This document shows, in pieces, positions 63,173-64,000 of a DNA stretch of 64,000 nt. The notes beneath the pieces were generated by a model. That model had not been told where the DNA came from and made no database searches. It worked only from the letters and a program-made list of their open reading frames with translations. Both the position numbers and the translations under genes were made by a program. Numbering within the stretch: position 1 is the first letter of the stretch; every line of letters starts with the position of its first letter. Source of the DNA: Methylorubrum salsuginis (GTDB lineage Bacteria; Pseudomonadota; Alphaproteobacteria; Rhizobiales; Beijerinckiaceae); assembly GCF_900114375.1 (NCBI RefSeq), contig NZ_FOSV01000009.1, forward strand, positions 62,001 to 126,000. The letters are read 5' to 3'.

Positions 63173-64000
63173 AGTCGCAGGGCGCGAGATCGCAGATGCG
63201 CAACTGCGCCCGCTCGGCCCCGCGCCAACGGTCGCAGGAGAGCGTGCCGGCGGCGTGGAAGGTGCGGCCGATGCCACCGAGCAGCGTCGTGCCGACGGGC
63301 CCCTGCGCCGCCCGGAAGGCGATGGCGCCGAGCGTCTGGCCGTCGCCGCTGGCGAAGCGGGCGCGGACATGACCGTTGCCGACGATGCCGGCATCGACGA
63401 GGCGATGACGCGGCAACGCCATCACCGGCTCGGGCGCCCCCTGCCCGAACGGACCGGCGCGCTGGATCAGCCGCACGAGTTCGGCGGTGGCGCCGCCCGC
63501 GCTCACCGTGCCGTCGATGAGAAGCGCCTCCGCCGCGCGGGCCTGGGCGACCGACTCGGACAGGGCGCGGTCGAGCCCCTGACCGAAGGCATCGAGCCCG
63601 CCCGCGGCGAGCGTCACGCCCGCCGCCATGGCGTGGCCGCCGCCCTTGATCGCCAGCCCATCCTCGACCGCGGCGCGCACCGCCGCCCCGAGATCGGCGC
63701 CCGCCACGGAGCGGCCGGAGCCGACCGCGGTGCCGTCGGGCTTGACCGCGAAGGCGAAGGCCGGGCGGCCGAAGCGTTCCTTGAGCCGGGCGGCGATCAG
63801 CCCGACGATGCCCGGATGCCACTCGGGCGAGGCGGCGACCAGCACCGGCCGGTCGGGATCGGCCATCAGGCGGCGGTCCATCTCGGCTTCGGCTTCCGCC
63901 ACGGCGACGGCCTCGATCGCCTGCCGCTCGCGGTTGAGCCGGTCGAGTTCAGCGGCGATGCCGCGTGCCTCGATCGCGTCCGTCGTGGTGAGGAGGCGCG
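63171..64000 (-). CDS. recJ: Single-stranded-DNA exonuclease RecJ, C-terminal part
   Basis: The frame is open to the window edge, so the N-terminal catalytic DHH motifs are outside. The visible 276 residues include the DHHA1 domain with ASPEWHPGIVGLIAARLKER, GSGRSVAGADLGAA and AIKGGGHAMAAGVTLAAGGL (the GGGHAMAAG signature), then the OB-like C-terminal domain (GPFGQGAPEPVMALPRHRL and LGAIAFRAAQGPVG). RecJ is a 5'-3' single-strand exonuclease in RecF-pathway and mismatch repair. The gene is complete at its 3' end. Confidence 0.95.
   Translation of the reverse strand, partial: RLLTTTDAIEARGIAAELDRLNRERQAIEAVAVAEAEAEMDRRLMADPDRPVLVAASPEWHPGIVGLIAARLKERFGRPAFAFAVKPDGTAVGSGRSVAGADLGAAVRAAVEDGLAIKGGGHAMAAGVTLAAGGLDAFGQGLDRALSESVAQARAAEALLIDGTVSAGGATAELVRLIQRAGPFGQGAPEPVMALPRHRLVDAGIVGNGHVRARFASGDGQTLGAIAFRAAQGPVGTTLLGGIGRTFHAAGTLSCDRWRGAERAQLRICDLAPCD

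Overview
This 64-kb window is chromosomal DNA from a very GC-rich alphaproteobacterium, most likely a Methylobacterium/Methylorubrum-type member of the Hyphomicrobiales (Rhizobiales). The genus is an inference. It rests on the tlpA/argH divergent pair, a Ros/MucR regulator, an NdvA-like glucan exporter, an HWE-type histidine kinase, an IalB-family protein, a DUF2380 secreted protein and a possible EcfG-type promoter. I see no insertion sequence, integrase, phage gene, CRISPR array or rRNA. The only RNA gene is a tRNA-Tyr near the right edge.

Layout. 1-8.7 kb: the 3' part of an iron superoxide dismutase gene, murJ (lipid II flippase), a type II haloacid dehalogenase, a small secreted protein, a NodU/CmcH-family carbamoyltransferase, then divergent tlpA and argH, a small unknown protein and an IalB-like protein. 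8.7-12.4 kb (minus strand): a two-gene ABC-2 exporter and an NdvA-type exporter. 12.7-14.4 kb: a motA-motB stator pair. 14.4-17.8 kb: a three-domain capsule/glycosyltransferase protein divergent from a NeuD-like acyltransferase. 17.8-21.2 kb: a CAP-domain lipoprotein and a large MscS channel. 21.7-25.6 kb: an HNH endonuclease, small secreted and outer-membrane proteins, and a soluble chemoreceptor fused to a solute-binding domain. 25.8-29.6 kb: an aaeXAB-like efflux operon (DUF4345, FUSC, DUF1656, HlyD).

30-38 kb: a GST, then ybgC-tolQ-tolR-tolA-tolB. No pal gene follows; instead there is an AT-rich patch and a Hint-domain protein. 38-44.7 kb: DUF2380 and DUF4142 secreted proteins, a metallophosphoesterase, ruvB, an L,D-transpeptidase and dps. 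44.8-54.5 kb: an acyl-CoA-ligase/GNAT protein acetyltransferase, a 49-residue HTH-like protein, a class II aldolase, a MucR-type regulator, a membrane-anchored Mrr nuclease, a class A penicillin-binding protein, a membrane adenylate/guanylate cyclase and cyanase. 54.6-64 kb (minus strand): tamB and tamA abutting, an HWE histidine kinase behind a Crp/Fnr regulator, tRNA-Tyr, and the 3' part of recJ.

The dominant theme is the cell envelope: MurJ, PBP1A, L,D-transpeptidase, Tol complex, TamAB, glucan and drug exporters and an MscS channel. Stress functions (SOD, Dps, cyanase, DUF4142) and signalling proteins are interspersed. Two dispersed intergenic repeat families were found, each with two copies in the window. 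No single spectacular undescribed system stands out. The best leads are the cytosolic chemoreceptor/solute-binding fusion, the three-domain capsule protein, the Hint gene with a composition break in the place where pal would be expected, and the tiny HTH-like gene.
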